From contig JAUICT010000045.1 in the NCBI GenBank assembly GCA_030429325.1, forward strand, positions 1 through 9,888: DNA of 9,888 nt. Reading direction: 5' to 3'. Positions 1 to 6,678 of this stretch are shown here, piece by piece. The notes under the pieces were generated by a model that searched no databases, was not told the origin of the DNA, and saw nothing but the letters and a program-made list of their open reading frames with translations. How positions within the stretch are numbered: the first letter of the stretch is position 1; the number at the start of each line of letters is the position of its first letter. A program made the translations under genes and the position numbers. This stretch comes from Bacteroidia bacterium. GTDB lineage: Bacteria; Bacteroidota; Bacteroidia; Flavobacteriales; Flavobacteriaceae.

Positions 1-407
1 GCTTTGGGATCATCCTTTTTTGAATAATTAAAATTGGAAAGTGCAATTTCAATGGACGTATACAAATCCTGTTGCTCAAAGGGTTTTACCAAATAGCCAT
101 CTGGTTTTACCGTCTTTGCATTTTCCACTGTGGCCCTGTCTGAGTTGGATGTGACAAAAATGAAGGGAATATTATAAACCTCACGGATATGCTTTCCTAA
201 GTCAATGCCCGTTTTGTCGGAAGCCAGAATAATATCGATAAGAACCAAATCAACATGGTTGTTCTTCAACACCTCTACTGCCTGTTCATACACGATGACG
301 TTGTCCACGATCTCATAACCAATCTCTTCCAACATGGACTGCATATCATCTGCTATGATGACATTGTCCTCTACAATCAAAATTTTAATCGGTTGCTCCA
401 CGTTCAT
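1..407 (-). CDS. Response regulator with N-terminal receiver domain (3' end outside window)
   Basis: Only the first 135 codons are present; the gene leaves the window on the left. They form a complete CheY-like receiver domain: acidic pair Glu13-Asp14, phospho-acceptor Asp58 at the end of a hydrophobic strand (LVLID), Thr86 in the FVTS strand, and the Lys108-Pro109-Phe110 KPF motif. After about residue 125 a polar linker begins (NFNYSKKDDPK), so an output domain probably follows. LuxR-type HTH and LytTR outputs are both common in flavobacteria, but the type cannot be read here. The ATG at 407 is chosen because an in-frame TAA lies two codons upstream. The gene starts 27 b after the menA stop in the same direction, so it is probably co-transcribed with the SPOR-like gene and menA. 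No partner kinase is visible. The receiver call is firm; output type and target genes are unknown. Confidence 0.9.
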   Translation of the reverse strand, partial: MNVEQPIKILIVEDNVIIADDMQSMLEEIGYEIVDNVIVYEQAVEVLKNNHVDLVLIDIILASDKTGIDLGKHIREVYNIPFIFVTSNSDRATVENAKTVKPDGYLVKPFEQQDLYTSIEIALSNFNYSKKDDPK

Positions 408-434
408 TAAAGTTTATCTGGTTATATCTCAAAA

Positions 435-1343
435 TTACAAAAAATAATTTACTGATGTATAGAAGAGTATGGCCAATAAAAAAGTGCTTAGCGCTAATTT
501 TTTAAGTTCACCATCCAAGGCTCCAGGCTCTTGTGTGGACATAACTTTTTTTAGATGAATAAAAATCGGCACAAAAGCGACCAAGAAAATAGATTGCAAT
601 ACCGTTAAATCTTCCATCAAAATATATACTGTACAGCAAATAAAGGCCATAATCAACAACAGGAAATGATATCGCTTTCCGTTCTTAAATCCCATTTTTA
701 CCACCAATGTGTTCTTACCATGTTTTTTATCGGACACCACATCCCTTAAATTGTTCAAATTTAAAACCCCAACACACAACAGTCCTATCGCCACAGCCAA
801 AAAAAGAGAAGTAAAACCTATGGTTTTTGTATACAGGAACATACTTCCCAACACCCCCAAGAGTCCGAAAAACAAAAAGACGAACACATCTCCCAATCCC
901 ATATAGCCGTATGGATTTGAGCCCATGGTATATTTAATGGCCGCCCAGATACTCAAAAAACCAAGGGCTAAAAAAAGTAGTATGTAAGGTAGATTGTCCA
1001 GACCAAATGCCAAGTAAACCAACCCAATGGCCAAAAGCAGGGAGATGACTATGGAAACAATAATTCCCTTTTTTAAGGCAGAACGCGTAAGCCATCCACT
1101 TTGAAGGGCCCTGGCGGGTCCAATACGGTCTTCATTGTCGGTGCCTTTTACCCCATCGCCATAGTCATTGGCAAAATTTGAGGTCACCTGAAAGCCAACT
1201 GTTGTCATGAGTGCCAAGACAAAAATGCCCAAGTCAAAAAAGCCCTGTTTTGTTGCCAAGGCGGTTCCTACAATAATTCCAGATAATGATAATGGAAGTG
1301 TGCGAAGTCTGGCAGCCTGTACCCAGGCCTTAATATTTCCCAA
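435..1343 (-). CDS. menA: 1,4-dihydroxy-2-naphthoate polyprenyltransferase (MenA)
   Basis: MenA (EC 2.5.1.74) is an integral membrane UbiA-family enzyme that attaches the polyprenyl tail to DHNA, giving demethylmenaquinone. The 302-residue protein has the family's two Mg-diphosphate motifs: the first at residues 59-69 (Asp60, Asp63, Asp69 in NDYGDGVKGTD) and the second at 197-208 (Asp201 and Asp205 in NNLRDVVSDKKHG). The MenA-typical segment NPYGYMGLGD is at 143-152. Several hydrophobic stretches fit an eight- or nine-helix bundle, and the length is normal. The start is TTG at 1343: no in-frame ATG lies nearby upstream, and the resulting N-terminus (KAWVQAARLRTLPLS) is the usual MenA beginning. 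Only 2 b separate this TTG from the stop of the SPOR-like gene, so translation is probably coupled. The stop is 27 b before the response regulator start. Confidence 0.95.
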   Translation of the reverse strand: MGNIKAWVQAARLRTLPLSLSGIIVGTALATKQGFFDLGIFVLALMTTVGFQVTSNFANDYGDGVKGTDNEDRIGPARALQSGWLTRSALKKGIIVSIVISLLLAIGLVYLAFGLDNLPYILLFLALGFLSIWAAIKYTMGSNPYGYMGLGDVFVFLFFGLLGVLGSMFLYTKTIGFTSLFLAVAIGLLCVGVLNLNNLRDVVSDKKHGKNTLVVKMGFKNGKRYHFLLLIMAFICCTVYILMEDLTVLQSIFLVAFVPIFIHLKKVMSTQEPGALDGELKKLALSTFLLAILFYTSVNYFL

Positions 1344-1345
1344 GA

Positions 1346-1945
1346 TTAATACGGGTCTTCTATTTTTATTCTTTTTCCGTCTTGGTATGATGCTACAAAG
1401 GCATCCTTAAAGCCCATCTGTACCAATTGCTTTCTAAAAGTCTGTGCTTCATCCAAGGTTTCAAAATTACCAAGGGAATAGGCATAGAACGGATTGGTCT
1501 TGACAAAAAGAGTATTGGTCAGCGCCTCAGATGCCAAGGTTACATTGTTGTCCACAAAGGATTTCACCTGTACGGAATATATTTTTTCTTTGTTCAGGAA
1601 TTCCTTGGCCAAGTAAAACTCTTTTACCAAGCTAAGCTCCTCGTTTTGACTTTTAAGATTATCTATCCTTGTTTTAATGGCATCCAGACTATCTATGGAA
1701 ACCAAAAGATTGTTTTGGTTCTCGTACGATTGTTTGCTACTCAATCCCGCAGTAAACGAAGTAATAGCCAAAGTCCCTATCACAAAAAGACCCACAAACC
1801 CTAAAAGTATGTTGCGCTGCAATCTAATCTTGCGCAAATCCTTGTTCTTATACTTTATCTGGTCTAAAAGTCTTTCATTAATAATCTGGGCCTTATCTAT
1901 GTCCTTGTGAAGGTCCAATAAATCGCTTTCTTCAATAAAAGGCAT
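1346..1945 (-). CDS. Single-pass membrane protein with coiled coil and C-terminal SPOR-like domain
   Basis: The 199-residue protein has a charged, helical cytoplasmic N-terminus (about 1-45, coiled-coil-like). One transmembrane helix spans about 46-66, and a second helical, coiled-coil-like stretch follows at about 75-120. The C-terminus, about 122-196, resembles a SPOR domain: a beta strand IYSVQVKSF, then AYSLGNFETLDEAQTFRKQL and GFKDAFVASYQDGKRI. SPOR domains bind denuded peptidoglycan at division sites, which would place this part in the periplasm. The SPOR call rests on pattern and size, not on a profile search. The ATG at 1945 follows a 162-b gap containing a good candidate promoter, so this gene probably heads a unit with menA (2 b downstream) and the response regulator. 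I recall similar proteins beside menA in other flavobacteria, but know no demonstrated function. A role in menaquinone synthesis cannot be inferred from the sequence. Confidence 0.75.
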   Translation of the reverse strand: MPFIEESDLLDLHKDIDKAQIINERLLDQIKYKNKDLRKIRLQRNILLGFVGLFVIGTLAITSFTAGLSSKQSYENQNNLLVSIDSLDAIKTRIDNLKSQNEELSLVKEFYLAKEFLNKEKIYSVQVKSFVDNNVTLASEALTNTLFVKTNPFYAYSLGNFETLDEAQTFRKQLVQMGFKDAFVASYQDGKRIKIEDPY

Positions 1946-2016
1946 ATTACTAGGGAGTTACGGATTCTAAGTTTGTGCTAAGCACATAACTGTCAATGAG
2001 TTAATCTACATATGTA

Positions 2017-2024
2017 CAAATGTA
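2017..2024 (-). promoter_or_regulatory. Candidate Bacteroidota -7 promoter box for the SPOR-like/menA/response regulator unit
   Basis: On the minus strand this reads TACATTTG, a full match to the Bacteroidota -7 consensus TAnnTTTG, about 71 b upstream of the SPOR-like gene start. The -33 position, 17-23 b further upstream, reads T-rich without a clear TTG, so only half of the promoter is convincing. The rest of the 1946-2107 gap shows no other recognisable element. Confidence 0.45.
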
Positions 2025-2107
2025 AAGTTTTTGTTGAAAGAAAAAAACCCAGCGGTATCAAAATCCCTTTAATTCAAGTGGTTGTTTCTTGAAGGTACCA
2101 ACTAGAA

Positions 2108-2938
2108 TCACAAAAGATATATTCCATCGTCCTGAAGGTTTATCTTCCTTTGGCGATACAGAATACCTACCCCTTTCTTAAAAGCTTTCTTGCTCAGGTG
2201 CAGGGTATACTGTATTTCTTCAGGAGATGATTTATCATGCAAAGGCAGAAAACCATCATTTTGCACAAGCTTATCGTAGATTATTTTTGCAGTGGGCTCC
2301 AGCATCTTGGCTCCAATGGGCTTGAGGGACAAATCTATTTTCTTATCCGCCCTCACATTTTTCACATAGCCTTTTAGACTATCTCCATTGGTCAATGGCC
2401 TAAATACATCACTTTCAAAAATAAGCCCTTTGTATTTTCCATCTACGATTACCTCCCAACCCAAGGGCGTTCTTCGATATACCAACAAATCAACTTCATC
2501 ATTGATCTCATAGGCCACATCGGCATTGGACAAAAATCTATCAATTCTACTTGAGCCGGTCAGTCTAAAGGTTTTTTCGTCCAAATAACAGTGTACAACA
2601 TACTTTTTGCCCTCCTCCATTCGTAGGGCCTGTTCCTTGAATGGAACCAACAAGTGTTTTTCCAACCCCCAGTCCATAAAAGCACCAAATTCACCCACTT
2701 CCACAACTTCAAGAAAAGCAAAGCCATTCCTTGTAATTTTTGGCTCAAGGGTTGTGGCTATGGGACGCTCGTTGTTGTCCAAATAGCAAAACACCTCCAA
2801 GTCCATGTCTATCTTAAAATCCTCTGGAACATATTTGTTGGGTAGAAGTACTTCCGTCCCTTCATCATCTCCAAGGAAAAGACCAATGCTAGTGCTACGT
2901 AAAACTTTTAATGTGTTATGGCTGCCCAATTGTATCAT
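2108..2938 (-). CDS. cvfB: CvfB-like S1 RNA-binding protein
   Basis: The 276-residue protein has the CvfB layout: three S1-type beta barrels and a C-terminal winged helix. The first barrel-like segment is about 1-65. The second is a clear S1 motif at about 70-132 (VGEFGAFMDWGLEKHLLVPF). The third is about 145-206 (WEVIVDGKYKGLIF, then KKIDLSLKP). The winged helix is about 211-276 (LHDKSSPEEIQYTLHLSKKAF, KKGVGILYRQRKINL). CvfB-family proteins bind RNA and affect gene expression in Firmicutes; the role in Bacteroidota is not established. The start ATG is at 2938. It lies just 30 b after the T-tract of a strong terminator that follows the DUF2853 gene, leaving little room for a separate promoter. 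A poor -7-like box (TACCTTTA, 2943-2950) is the only candidate. The family call is fairly sure; the gene symbol is transferred from Firmicutes. Confidence 0.85.
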   Translation of the reverse strand: MIQLGSHNTLKVLRSTSIGLFLGDDEGTEVLLPNKYVPEDFKIDMDLEVFCYLDNNERPIATTLEPKITRNGFAFLEVVEVGEFGAFMDWGLEKHLLVPFKEQALRMEEGKKYVVHCYLDEKTFRLTGSSRIDRFLSNADVAYEINDEVDLLVYRRTPLGWEVIVDGKYKGLIFESDVFRPLTNGDSLKGYVKNVRADKKIDLSLKPIGAKMLEPTAKIIYDKLVQNDGFLPLHDKSSPEEIQYTLHLSKKAFKKGVGILYRQRKINLQDDGIYLL

Positions 2939-2968
2939 AGTGTAAAGGTATATTGAAATTCTGGGTAT

Positions 2969-2993
2969 AAAAAAAGCTGCCTGTTGGGCAGCT
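2969..2993 (-). terminator. Intrinsic terminator after the DUF2853 gene
   Basis: On the minus strand AGCTGCC (2993-2987) and GGCAGCT (2981-2975) form a perfect 7-bp GC-rich stem with a 5-nt loop. A run of seven T follows directly (2975-2969, sharing the last stem base). It lies 20 b after the DUF2853 stop and so should end the menI-menF-menD-DUF2853 transcript. On the plus strand the same stem is followed by a less pure T-rich stretch, so it acts mainly on the minus strand. Confidence 0.88.
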
Positions 2994-3013
2994 CTATTCT
3001 TTTCTGTGTTGCC

Positions 3014-3355
3014 TTAGTTGTAAACAGATTCCTTGTTGAAATGTTTGGCCAACATATAATAAATTACAGCACGGTACTTGTTCTTGTCCGACCTGCCATA
3101 GGCATCTATTACCTTGTTTATGGCGTCAGTAAGGGCTGGACCGTCTGAAAGTCCCAATTTTTTGATCAAGAAATTGTTTTTTACCGTTTCCAATTCCTTT
3201 TCATTGGAACCAGAAACCTTTGAAGCGTCCAAATTGTAAACAGCAGGGCCAAGTCCTACGGTCACCTTGGTCAAAAGGTCCATGTTGGGGGTCTCTCCAA
3301 ATTTGGTCTTGATTTCCTCTGCGTACTTTTGGATAAGTTCGTCTCTTTTGCTCAT
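3014..3355 (-). CDS. DUF2853 family protein
   Basis: A 113-residue soluble protein that I recognise as the DUF2853 family, which has no known activity. It is predicted mostly helical: a charged N-terminus (SKRDELIQKYAEEIKTKFGE), a middle with TKVTVGLGPAVYNLDAS at 30-46, a segment KNNFLIKKLGLSDGPALTDAI at about 59-79, and a C-terminal helix with YGRSDKNKYRAVIYYMLAKHF at 86-106. There is no signal peptide, membrane segment, cysteine pair or obvious catalytic motif. It follows menD by 36 b (measured from the menD stop) and is the last gene before a strong terminator, so it appears to be part of the menI-menF-menD transcript. Its place there suggests a link to the pathway or simple carriage; the sequence does not decide. 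ATG at 3355 is preceded by a TAAA-rich stretch common before flavobacterial starts. Confidence 0.88.
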   Translation of the reverse strand: MSKRDELIQKYAEEIKTKFGETPNMDLLTKVTVGLGPAVYNLDASKVSGSNEKELETVKNNFLIKKLGLSDGPALTDAINKVIDAYGRSDKNKYRAVIYYMLAKHFNKESVYN

Positions 3356-3391
3356 TTTAAAATGGTTAATGTTGATGATTTATACCATCCC

Positions 3392-5125
3392 CTAAGATAT
3401 GAAATCGAAGTAGCCAAGCAAAATTTTATCGTTCAGCTTTCTGGGAGTATGAATCTCAAGAATCTTGGGATTGGTGGATTCATCATAAAAACCATTCAAA
3501 CATGTATGCAACTGTTCCTCGTTATGGGCAGTTTCATAGGTGAAGCCGTACATCTTGGCCAAATGCTCGGCCGTATGCGCATGATGGGTCTCAAAAAAGG
3601 TGGAAAACTCCACAGTATCCTCATTGCCCGGCAGGATCCTGAAAATTCCTCCTCCGGAATTATTGATCAATATAATCCTAAAATCAGGGCGAATATTGGT
3701 GTTCCAAAGGGCGTTGCTATCGTAGAAAAAACTAAGGTCGCCCGTAATCAAAACAGTGGGACTTTCTGCAAAAACAGAGGCTCCGATTGCGGTGGAGGTA
3801 CTTCCATCGATACCGCTTGTACCGCGATTGCAGAACACCTTCAAAGAAGGCTGCATGGGAAACAATTGCGTATACCTCACTGTAGAACTGTTGGCCAAAT
3901 GTACCTGATACCCTTTGGGTATTTGATGAAGAATCTCATTGAAAACCACAAAATCCGAAAACGGGATTTGTCCAAGATAGGCGTTCCGTTTTTCTTCATA
4001 GTTGTTTTTTACCCCTAGCCATTTTAGCTTGTAATCACTGGGTTCTTTATTCAAGGTGCAAACACGCTTCAAAAATGCATTGGGCTCCATCTTAATATGA
4101 TGGGAAAGACAATAGAAAGTGTCATATGCCTTTTTGGAATCTACATGCCAGTGGTTCTTGGGTTGGTATTTTCGTAAAAACGCCTTTATTTTTTTGGAAA
4201 CGATCAGTCCACCAAAAGTAACCAGTAAATCGGGTTGTAATTCTTGAAAAAGCTCATCGCGATTTTCGGATTTTTCAATAGGAGCCACAATACTGTCTAT
4301 GCTCGGAAAAAAATCCTGGTGATGTAGATTCGAGGTAGTTTCCGTAAATACCAAGGTGTTTCCATCCTGGGCCAAAACTTGGAGCACTTCTTTTTCTATG
4401 GCATTGGGTTGATTTACCCCTACCAAAACCATTTTTCTCCCACTAGCTTCCCATACTTTCTTGAAATCGTTCAAATCCAATATTGAGGTCTTATTAACCC
4501 CCTCATGAATTTCTTCAATGGCTATAGGAGTTTCAGCAACCGTTCCGTAGAGTGGTTCCTCAAAAGGAATATTGATGTGCACAGGGGATTTTTCCAAAAG
4601 CGCAACCTGCAGAGCCTTTCCAATTTCAGTTTCGTTGTACGCTTGGATACTCTCCTGGGATTCCTGTAAAATGTTCTTGCCATATTTGGCCACTAGCGCA
4701 GGCGCATGGGAAACGTCCTGTTTTAAATTGGTACTATACCCTATGTGCTTGTCCAACACGTTTTCTTGACGGATGGTCTGTCCATCCCCAATATCAATCC
4801 GGTAGCTAGGTCTATCTGCCGAAACCACAATCAAGGGAATGTCGCTGTAAAATGCTTCGGCAACGGCGGGATAATAATTCAACAATGCACTACCTGACGA
4901 ACATATGGCCGCCACGGGCTCTTGCAATTGTTGGGCCATTCCCAAGGCAAAAAAAGCGGCACAGCGCTCATCAATAATACTGAAACACTTAAAAAATGGG
5001 TTCTTGGTAAATCCCAAAGTCAATGGGGCGTTTCTAGACCCCGGAGAAATGACAATATTTCTGACACCTCGGGACTTAAAATACAAAACCAACGTTTGGG
5101 CCGAGGGAATATCTGAGTACATCAT
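3392..5125 (-). CDS. menD: SEPHCHC synthase (MenD)
   Basis: MenD (EC 2.2.1.9) is a cytoplasmic thiamine diphosphate enzyme that decarboxylates 2-oxoglutarate and adds it to isochorismate, the first committed menaquinone step. Numbering from ATG at 5125 (577 aa), the substrate-site motif SPGSRNAPL is at 27-35 and the conserved ThDP-activating Glu is Glu53 in IDERCAAFF. CSSGSALLNYYPAVAEAFYS is at 75-94, the NRGTSGIDGS segment at about 433-442, and the ThDP/Mg motif runs from Gly462-Asp463 (GDLSFFYDSNALW) to the NN pair near 489. Length is normal. The open frame extends to a TTG at 5134 (three extra residues, MWA), but tandem ATGs at 5125 and 5122 are the better starts and give the usual MYSDIPSAQ beginning; 5122 is equally possible. 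It lies 54 b after menF and 36 b before the DUF2853 gene. Confidence 0.97.
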   Translation of the reverse strand: MMYSDIPSAQTLVLYFKSRGVRNIVISPGSRNAPLTLGFTKNPFFKCFSIIDERCAAFFALGMAQQLQEPVAAICSSGSALLNYYPAVAEAFYSDIPLIVVSADRPSYRIDIGDGQTIRQENVLDKHIGYSTNLKQDVSHAPALVAKYGKNILQESQESIQAYNETEIGKALQVALLEKSPVHINIPFEEPLYGTVAETPIAIEEIHEGVNKTSILDLNDFKKVWEASGRKMVLVGVNQPNAIEKEVLQVLAQDGNTLVFTETTSNLHHQDFFPSIDSIVAPIEKSENRDELFQELQPDLLVTFGGLIVSKKIKAFLRKYQPKNHWHVDSKKAYDTFYCLSHHIKMEPNAFLKRVCTLNKEPSDYKLKWLGVKNNYEEKRNAYLGQIPFSDFVVFNEILHQIPKGYQVHLANSSTVRYTQLFPMQPSLKVFCNRGTSGIDGSTSTAIGASVFAESPTVLITGDLSFFYDSNALWNTNIRPDFRIILINNSGGGIFRILPGNEDTVEFSTFFETHHAHTAEHLAKMYGFTYETAHNEEQLHTCLNGFYDESTNPKILEIHTPRKLNDKILLGYFDFIS

Positions 5126-5179
5126 GGCCCACAAAAATACATCTGAAAACCATATTCCCCTAAATAAAGAGGCGGCAAA

Positions 5180-6241
5180 TTAAAGGATGTTGAGCATGGT
5201 CTTGCTTTTGTTCTGGGTTTCAACCCATTCCCGTTCAGGGTCAGATGCTTTTGTAATACCACCTCCCACATAAATCGAGGCTGTTTGCCCCTTGAGTTCC
5301 ATGCACCTTAAGTTTACGTACAAAGAGGTTCCATCAGTATGGTTCAGGTTGAGTTCTCCCAAAAAGCCGGTATAATAAGTTCGCCTATAATTTTCATGTT
5401 TTAGGATAAACTCCTTGGCTTCTTGGGTTGGAATACCACAAACAGCCGGGGTTGGATGCAACAACGAAACAATCTTGTTCACCGAAGTTTTGGGCAACAT
5501 TTTTCCGTTGATTTTCGACTTTAAATGCCATAGGTTTCCGGCCCTGACCGATTTAGCTTCCTCTATATCCAAAGATTCCATCAGTCCTGTCAGACGCTCA
5601 CGAATATAATCCGAAACCATTTGCTGCTCCTCAAGTTCCTTTTCCTTCCATTGGGGCACTTCACCTTCCACAAAAGGCAAGGTAGCTGCCAAGGACATGG
5701 TTTTTATTTCCCGGTTTTGAATGGTCATTAAAGTCTCTGGTGTAGCCCCGCACCAAGTACCAATTTTTGGGTGGTAAAAAAGATAACAGAATGCATTGGG
5801 GTAATGCTGCAAAAGTTGGGTGAAAATTTCAGGCGGGGAAAGTTTTGTTTCCGCTTCCAGTTTTCTTGAAAGTACCACTTTGGATAATCGGCCTGTATTG
5901 ATTTCCTCAATGCCTTTTTTAATCAACTCCAAATGATCATTTCTACCTATTTCCGAAAGTTGAATTTCACCAAATGAAGAATGTTCGGAATGCTCCAATT
6001 GGGTTACAAAAATCTCATCTGGTTTAAGTAGCACTGCACCGTTTTCGAATTGGAACGGGGCAAAAACAAAGCCCTTTTCACTGAAATCCACTACGGAGTG
6101 TAGCGCATCCTCCAATTGAAAAACAGCTGTTATTTGACTCAGATTGGGCTTTCTATAAATACAGAAAGGCAATCCCTCCTTAAGGCAATCGCCAACTCTC
6201 CCAATAACAGTTTCAAAATCTTTATTCTCTTGGTAGGGCAA
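5180..6241 (-). CDS. menF: Isochorismate synthase (MenF-type chorismate-binding enzyme)
   Basis: Converts chorismate to isochorismate (EC 5.4.4.2), which MenD, the next gene, consumes. The 353-residue protein is a chorismate-binding family member. Features seen: SKVVLSR with candidate general base Lys121; GATPETL at 165-171, whose Glu169 sits where the family's acid residue is expected; HPTPAVCG at 262-269; YVGGGI at 324-329; and a C-terminal ETQNKSKTML helix. The extra anthranilate synthase inhibitor domain is absent, and adjacency to menD favours isochorismate rather than anthranilate or aminodeoxychorismate synthesis. The start is TTG at 6241. A TGA lies three codons upstream, no ATG occurs within the first 170 codons, and this start gives the expected N-terminus before the family segment LPFCIYRKPN. 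The gene overlaps the end of the thioesterase gene by 20 b, so translation is probably coupled. Confidence 0.93.
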   Translation of the reverse strand: MPYQENKDFETVIGRVGDCLKEGLPFCIYRKPNLSQITAVFQLEDALHSVVDFSEKGFVFAPFQFENGAVLLKPDEIFVTQLEHSEHSSFGEIQLSEIGRNDHLELIKKGIEEINTGRLSKVVLSRKLEAETKLSPPEIFTQLLQHYPNAFCYLFYHPKIGTWCGATPETLMTIQNREIKTMSLAATLPFVEGEVPQWKEKELEEQQMVSDYIRERLTGLMESLDIEEAKSVRAGNLWHLKSKINGKMLPKTSVNKIVSLLHPTPAVCGIPTQEAKEFILKHENYRRTYYTGFLGELNLNHTDGTSLYVNLRCMELKGQTASIYVGGGITKASDPEREWVETQNKSKTMLNIL

Positions 6242-6644
6242 TGGTTGTCAGTTTACAGTTGGAAATTAGTTTTCCTTCTTCATCGGTGACCTTAATTTCC
6301 CAAAGCTGGGTAGTTCGGCCTTTATGCAATATAGAGGCCCTAGCGAATACGAAACCTTCTTTGATGGATCTAACGTGGTTGGCGGCAATCTCAATACCCC
6401 TTACAAAAAACTTATTGCCATCTAAAAAAATATAGGATGCAGCACTGCCCACACTTTCGGCCAGCGCTACGGTTGCCCCACCATGGAGCACCCCGTCTGG
6501 TTGGTGCACTTTGGAGCTAACGGGCATACGGGCCAACAAAAAATTTTCACCAACATCAATATACTCTATTTCCAAAGTTTCCATTAATGTCCCTTTGCAG
6601 ATTGAATTGCAAACGGACAGAATCTTATCTTTATGGTCTTGCAT
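6222..6644 (-). CDS. menI: Hotdog-fold thioesterase, probable DHNA-CoA hydrolase (MenI/YdiI-like)
   Basis: A PaaI/YdiI-type hotdog thioesterase of 140 residues. It closely resembles E. coli YdiI (MenI, EC 3.1.2.28), which releases 1,4-dihydroxy-2-naphthoate from its CoA ester. Shared features, compared from memory, are QPDGVLHGGATVALAESVGS at 48-67 with the catalytic Glu at residue 63 (the position known in YdiI), EIAANHVRS at 85-93, and LWEIKVTDEEGKL at 114-126. Its position as first gene of the menF-menD transcript supports this substrate; another acyl-CoA substrate is possible. The open frame reaches back to 6806, but those 54 extra residues would run antisense into the hydrolase gene, and family members are about 140 aa. 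ATG at 6644, directly preceded by AGAAGG, is therefore chosen. Its 3' end overlaps menF by 20 b. Confidence 0.85.
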   Translation of the reverse strand: MQDHKDKILSVCNSICKGTLMETLEIEYIDVGENFLLARMPVSSKVHQPDGVLHGGATVALAESVGSAASYIFLDGNKFFVRGIEIAANHVRSIKEGFVFARASILHKGRTTQLWEIKVTDEEGKLISNCKLTTIALPRE

Positions 6645-6668
6645 CCTTCTATTTTTTGTAAAATTACG

Positions 6669-6678
6669 CAAAGCTTTG
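6669..6678. promoter_or_regulatory. 10-bp perfect palindrome in the divergent menI / hydrolase spacer
   Basis: CAAAGCTTTG is a perfect palindrome whose centre (6673.5) is within 1 b of the midpoint of the 60-b spacer between the divergent starts at 6644 and 6705. This placement would suit an operator controlling both genes. No full TAnnTTTG promoter pair could be placed confidently on either strand. A 10-bp palindrome in so short a stretch could be chance. Confidence 0.3.

Noticed and set aside
1207..1804. Open frames on the plus strand opposite menA and the SPOR-like gene
   Set aside because: They are antisense shadows of firmly supported genes, with no family features or start signals.
2073..2093. 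Inverted repeat TTCAAG/CTTGAA after the CvfB-like gene as a terminator
   Set aside because: The stem is 6 bp and AT-rich, the loop is 9 b, and on the minus strand it is followed by TTAAAGGG rather than a T-tract. A T-run at 2047-2041 is too far away and has no stem of its own.
1946..2107. A missing or degraded menB between the CvfB-like gene and menA
   Set aside because: The 162-b gap has no reading frame resembling MenB and no remnant of its motifs. menB is simply not in this window.
5126..5139. Three extra MenD residues from a TTG at 5134, and a perfect -7-like box (TATTTTTG, 5132-5139) directly before menD
   Set aside because: Tandem ATGs at 5125/5122 give the usual MenD start. The box has no TTG at -33 distance and would leave almost no leader, so neither the longer start nor an internal menD promoter is claimed.
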